Shown here: piece by piece, positions 23,137-25,868 of the stretch
Layout of the letters: each line of letters starts with the position of its first letter
Numbering within the stretch: the stretch's first letter is position 1
Assembly: GCA_964417895.1 (NCBI GenBank)
Contig: CAYQJS010000067.1
Location: 1-25,868, forward strand
Direction: 5' to 3'
DNA: 25,868 bases
From: CAYQJS01 sp964417895
Lineage (GTDB): Bacteria; Chloroflexota; UBA6077; SHYK01
Position numbers and translations under genes: made by a program
Notes under the pieces: generated by a model
Told to the model about the DNA's origin: nothing
The model's input: only the letters and a program-made list of their open reading frames with translations
The model's database searches: none

Positions 23137-23439
23137 TCAACCAGGTGAGATGATGTTTTTCGCTTGCTCGATCGCTTGGCCGTAAACCTCGGGCGGCATG
23201 ATTGGCGTGAACTTAGGCTCGGTCCCGGTGAACCAGGTGAGAGCGTACATGAGTTCGGCCATCTGCCCTGCGTCCTCGATCTCGACCACCATGAAGACAT
23301 GCCGGCGAGACGGGTCGCCCCAGAAAGCCTGTGGGTGGAATCGCTCGCCGATCTTCTGGAAGAATGGCCCCGGCCCGGGGCCAGCGTCGATGGCGTTCCC
23401 CTTTTCCATGGATGCGGCGGCTTCGACCATGTATAGCAC
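23137..23439 (-). CDS. DUF3303-like small protein
   Basis: The 100-aa product resembles DUF3303 proteins: VLYMVEAAASMEKGNAIDA, then FFQKIGERFHPQAFWGDPSR, VFMVVEIEDAGQMAELMYAL and FTGTEPKFTPIMPPEVYGQA. These are small alpha/beta proteins of the ferredoxin-like (dimeric alpha-beta barrel) type. Their function is largely unknown. The GTG at 23439 is chosen since GAGGA precedes it by about seven bases and the family begins near LYMVE; the GTG at 23466 would add nine residues but has no site. It is on the strand opposite the defence genes and marks the right edge of the island. Confidence 0.75.
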   Translation of the reverse strand: MLYMVEAAASMEKGNAIDAGPGPGPFFQKIGERFHPQAFWGDPSRRHVFMVVEIEDAGQMAELMYALTWFTGTEPKFTPIMPPEVYGQAIEQAKNIISPG

Positions 23440-23656
23440 GCTGATTTCCTCATCGAACTGATCCACGGCTCAGTTGATCGCGGGTTGCGTGCAGTCGCCT
23501 TCCCGTTGACGTCGAAGCCGGCCACCATGGGCGGCGCAATCTGGCAGGGGGTCAGTTGGTCCTGCGGCCAGGTTGCATCCGACCAGACATCGGCCAGTCT
23601 ACGTTGCCGGGCAATGTCGTTGCGATCCCGCTAGAATTCACCTTGGAGCTGCACTG

Positions 23657-23693
23657 CACAAACGAGCATGAAAGCCAGCGATTCACAAACGAG
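23657..23693. repeat. 10-bp direct repeat CACAAACGAG, two copies
   Basis: CACAAACGAG occurs at 23657-23666 and 23684-23693, a 27-base period. Both lie just upstream of the broken substrate-binding protein start at 23701. The repeat could be a regulator binding site or a trace of the event that damaged the gene. Two copies of ten bases give modest significance. Confidence 0.4.
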
Positions 23694-23700
23694 GACGAGC

Positions 23701-24473
23701 ATGCTGGGCAGCCTTCGCCTTCTTCTGCCTCTTTTGGCTTGCGGCGAGCACTGGCCCATACCATCGATCGCGACATGCTTAACGAGGGTCTGTTCGAGGG
23801 GAACGGGCAGATGAGCGACACCATGGTTCCCTCCACAGCGCCCATCCACCCGCAAGTTGAAAAGACCATCACCCACTACCCCTACGATCCCCGCCGCGCT
23901 GAGCAGCTTATGAGCGAGGCGGGATACACCAGGGGGTCCGACGGCTTCTTCACCCATCCGACCTTTGGGCGGTTCGACTCCGAGTACAAGGTCCTCGACT
24001 CCACGAACAACGTCACGGAGGCCACGATCCTCTCCGACCTCTGGCGGCGAGCCGGCTTCAACATCCAGCAGGCGGTCTTCACGCCGCAGCAAGCCGCCGA
24101 CAACGAAGCTCGCGCCACGTTCATTGGCCTGAGCAGCACAAGCGGTAGCGGGTTGACCTATCCGTTCGCCGTGGCGACCTGGCATTCGAGCCAGATTCCG
24201 ACCGCCCAGAACCGCTGGCGCGGCTCCAACCGCAGCGGCTGGTCCAATCCTGACTACGACCGACTGTCGGACGCTCTGGCGACCATCCTGGACCGCTCAG
24301 CCCGCGATCAGCTGGTCCTCTCCGCGCTCAAGATTCTGCACGATGAGGTGCCGTATCACACCCTGTACTTCGGCCTCGGCGTTCTGGCCTACGATCGTGG
24401 CCTCAGCGGCCCGTGGTTGACCGTGCCCGAGACGAATTACTCCTGGAACATCCACACCTGGGATTGGCAGTAG
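23701..24473 (+). pseudogene. Family-5 ABC substrate-binding protein, internally deleted
   Basis: Two parts of a solute-binding lipoprotein are found in different frames. An ATG at 23701, six bases after GAGG, opens a lipoprotein-like signal: MLGSLRLLLPLLLACG with a lipobox cysteine. That frame ends soon after. From about 23730 a second frame carries the C-terminal half of a family-5 protein: RRALAHTIDRDMLNEGLFEG, YDPRRAEQLMSEAGYTRGSD, NRWRGSNRSGWSNPDYDRLS and a normal C-terminus WNIHTWDWQ. The N-terminal lobe (about 300 residues) is absent. The C-terminal half matches the intact relative at 1152-2867 in order and motif. The missing middle and the frame change make a working binding protein very unlikely. 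The frame reading upstream of 23730 (open to 23556) has no family match. Confidence 0.7.
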
Positions 24474-24710
24474 GATTTTTTTGCCGACTGCAACTCCGGG
24501 TCGTAGCAAACAACACGATCAGTACCCCACCGATCATCGGGCCCACGACGCGCGATGTGAGTATTCTGGAGGAAATGTGAGCGGCGGTATGTTCGCCATC
24601 GTAAATGCCCCATGGTCGCCACACCTGCGTATACTGGCGCCCGTTACTGCATAGCCTCACCATCGGCCGTGGGTGCAGGAGGACCGGCGTCCTGCCCGCG
24701 CCATACGCAC

Positions 24711-24717
24711 AAAGGAG
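24711..24717 (+). promoter_or_regulatory. Strong ribosome-binding site that fixes the hydrolase start
   Basis: AAAGGAG lies eight bases before the ATG at 24726, which sets this start over the upstream in-frame ATG at 24612. A small inverted repeat (GCAGGA at 24675-24680, TCCTGC at 24690-24695) lies just before it. Confidence 0.6.
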
Positions 24718-24725
24718 AACCCCAG

Positions 24726-25634
24726 ATGCACAGCTTTAATGTGCTGCTGACTGGCATCTTGACGGCGGCGGTCGTGGAGCTGAGCTACCCCGTCGGCTCC
24801 ACGCCGCCGGGTTCCAGAGGGGCTCTAGCTCAGCAATCGCCCGCCGCGCCCGCCTCGTTTGACGGGTATGCCGAGTTACCTGGGGTTCGCCTCTGGTATG
24901 TCGATAGCGGCGGCGACGGCGTGCCGATTGTGCTGCTGCACGCCAACACCGGCAACGCGGATAGCTGGGCGCCCAACACGCCTGGGTTGGTCGCAGAAGG
25001 CTACCGGGTCATCGCCTTCGATCGGCGGGGGTGGGGCCGCAGCCAGGCCGACGCGACAACCGGCTCCCAGCCCGGCACGGTCGCCGACGACCTTGACGCC
25101 CTCGTCGGCTACTTGGGGCTGGATCGCTTCCATCTGGTCGGGATCGCGGGAGGTGGGTTCGCCACGTACGACTACGCGCTGTGGCGACCGCAGCGGCTGC
25201 GCAGCATGGTGGTCGCCGCCAGCGGCGGAGCCATCCAGGACTCCCAGCTGGCAGCGCTCCGGACAAGAACGCAGCTGCCCGGCTTTCGAAGCTGGCCTCC
25301 TGAATTCCGTGAAGTTAGTCCCGGCTACATGGCGATGAACCCCGAGGGCCTCGAGCGGTGGCTCGAGATCCACCATCACTCGCAGCAGGAAGGCGCGCCG
25401 TCACAGCCGCTGCGAACAGAGATCACGTTTGCAGCGCTGGAGACCATCGCCGTTCCAACCCTTCTCATGCCCGGAGACCAGGACCTGCAGAGTCCGCCTT
25501 GGGTCATGCGGCGGCAAGCGGCCCACATCCCCAACGTCGAGTTCGTGGTTGTCCCCGAGGCCGCGCATTCCCTCAACTGGGAGCAGCCCGAAGCCTTCAA
25601 CCGCGAGGTGCTGAACTTCATAGGTCGGTACTAG
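24726..25634 (+). CDS. Alpha/beta hydrolase-fold protein, nucleophile position changed to Ala
   Basis: The 302-aa protein starts with a short hydrophobic segment and an Ala/Pro/Ser linker, possibly an export signal. The fold signature then follows: PIVLLHANTGNADSW (oxyanion loop strand), VIAFDRRGWGRSQ, then LVGIAGGGFATYDYAL at the nucleophile elbow. The family's G-x-S-x-G is G-I-A-G-G here: the codon is GCG, so the serine is replaced by alanine. The other catalytic residues are present: Asp in LLMPGDQDLQSPP and His in PEAAHSLNW. The change could mean a non-hydrolytic role or a different nucleophile. Substrate is unknown. The start is set by AAAGGAG. It is followed 20 bases later by a second hydrolase start, probably one operon. 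Confidence 0.85.
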   Translation: MHSFNVLLTGILTAAVVELSYPVGSTPPGSRGALAQQSPAAPASFDGYAELPGVRLWYVDSGGDGVPIVLLHANTGNADSWAPNTPGLVAEGYRVIAFDRRGWGRSQADATTGSQPGTVADDLDALVGYLGLDRFHLVGIAGGGFATYDYALWRPQRLRSMVVAASGGAIQDSQLAALRTRTQLPGFRSWPPEFREVSPGYMAMNPEGLERWLEIHHHSQQEGAPSQPLRTEITFAALETIAVPTLLMPGDQDLQSPPWVMRRQAAHIPNVEFVVVPEAAHSLNWEQPEAFNREVLNFIGRY

Positions 25635-25654
25635 CCGTCATAGATTTGGAGGCG

Positions 25655-25868
25655 ATGGAGAGAGTCAAGACCATGCGCATGGGCAACGGTGCGCTGCGGG
25701 AGGCGGGTATGCAGGCTGGAGAGCTCGGGCGCGTGCTATCCACGGACGGGACCCCGATCACCTTCCGGCACGGCGGCGCCGGGCCGCCGCTGGTACTGGT
25801 CCACGGCACCACTGGCAACTATCTCAGCTTCCGCTTCGTCCAGCCGCTTCTGGAGGAGCACTTCACCG
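25655..25868 (+). CDS. Alpha/beta hydrolase, N-terminal part, runs off the right edge
   Basis: An ATG at 25655 opens a frame that has no stop before the window end (71 codons). After a short N-terminal stretch it reads VLSTDGTPITFRHGGAGPPL and VLVHGTTGNYLSFRFVQPLL, the HG oxyanion strand and the next helix of alpha/beta hydrolases. The catalytic residues lie beyond the window. GGAGG is only two bases before this ATG; the ATGs at 25673 and 25679 are other possible starts. It follows the preceding hydrolase by 20 bases in the same direction and likely shares its message. Confidence 0.75.
   Translation, partial: MERVKTMRMGNGALREAGMQAGELGRVLSTDGTPITFRHGGAGPPLVLVHGTTGNYLSFRFVQPLLEEHFT

Noticed and set aside
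24474..24490. Seven-T run after the broken substrate-binding gene as a terminator
   Set aside because: No stable hairpin precedes it.
1..25868. CRISPR array, integrase, transposase, tRNA attachment site
   Set aside because: None seen: no regularly spaced repeats, no tyrosine/serine recombinase or DDE transposase frames, and no tRNA gene.

Overview
The window is a high-GC bacterial segment. Its flanks carry a family III CoA-transferase, orphan family-5 substrate-binding lipoproteins, small-molecule oxidoreductases, an AhpD-like protein and alpha/beta hydrolases. Possible leaderless promoters (a -10 hexamer 5-6 nt from the start codon) occur twice. This mix would fit a soil-type Chloroflexota or another high-GC lineage, but no rRNA or marker gene is present, so the taxonomy is a guess.

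Left flank (1-6273): 5' end of a CaiB/BaiF CoA-transferase (minus strand), a carboxymuconolactone-decarboxylase-like protein, a complete ABC substrate-binding lipoprotein, an MDR oxidoreductase facing an AHSA1/SRPBCC gene across a hairpin, an unrecognised 277-aa gene, a DUF433 antitoxin-like gene, and a 388-bp gap holding a remnant of a HigB/Gp49-type toxin.

Central accessory island (6274-23001, about 16.7 kb): a SNF2 helicase resembling DrmD of class 1 DISARM, coupled by an ATGA overlap to an Eco57I/DrmMI-like N6-adenine methyltransferase that is split by a one-base frameshift. Next come an unassigned reverse transcriptase with an alpha-helical C-terminal half, a coiled-coil plus Mrr-like nuclease gene that also carries a +1 frameshift, an unrecognised protein coupled to a PIN-domain nuclease, and a small minus-strand gene. 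The island ends with a 1700-aa DEAD/DEAH helicase with zinc clusters, a DUF1998 region and a C-terminal Vsr/DUF559-like nuclease. Helicase, methyltransferase and DUF1998 helicase are the DISARM parts list. Separate drmA, drmB and the phospholipase-D nuclease drmC are not seen; the big helicase may combine DrmA- and DrmB-like functions with its own nuclease. The reverse transcriptase and Mrr-like nuclease lying between the methyltransferase and the helicase are the most unusual aspect: either a composite defence system or a nested DRT/Abi-like module in a defence hotspot.

Right flank (23002-25868): a terminator-like hairpin, a DUF3303-like gene (minus), a family-5 substrate-binding protein reduced to a signal peptide plus C-terminal half, an alpha/beta hydrolase whose nucleophile serine is replaced by alanine, and the start of a second alpha/beta hydrolase running off the edge.

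Two frameshifted defence genes plus two decayed genes mean either indel errors in the assembly or real decay. Resolving that decides whether the island is functional.
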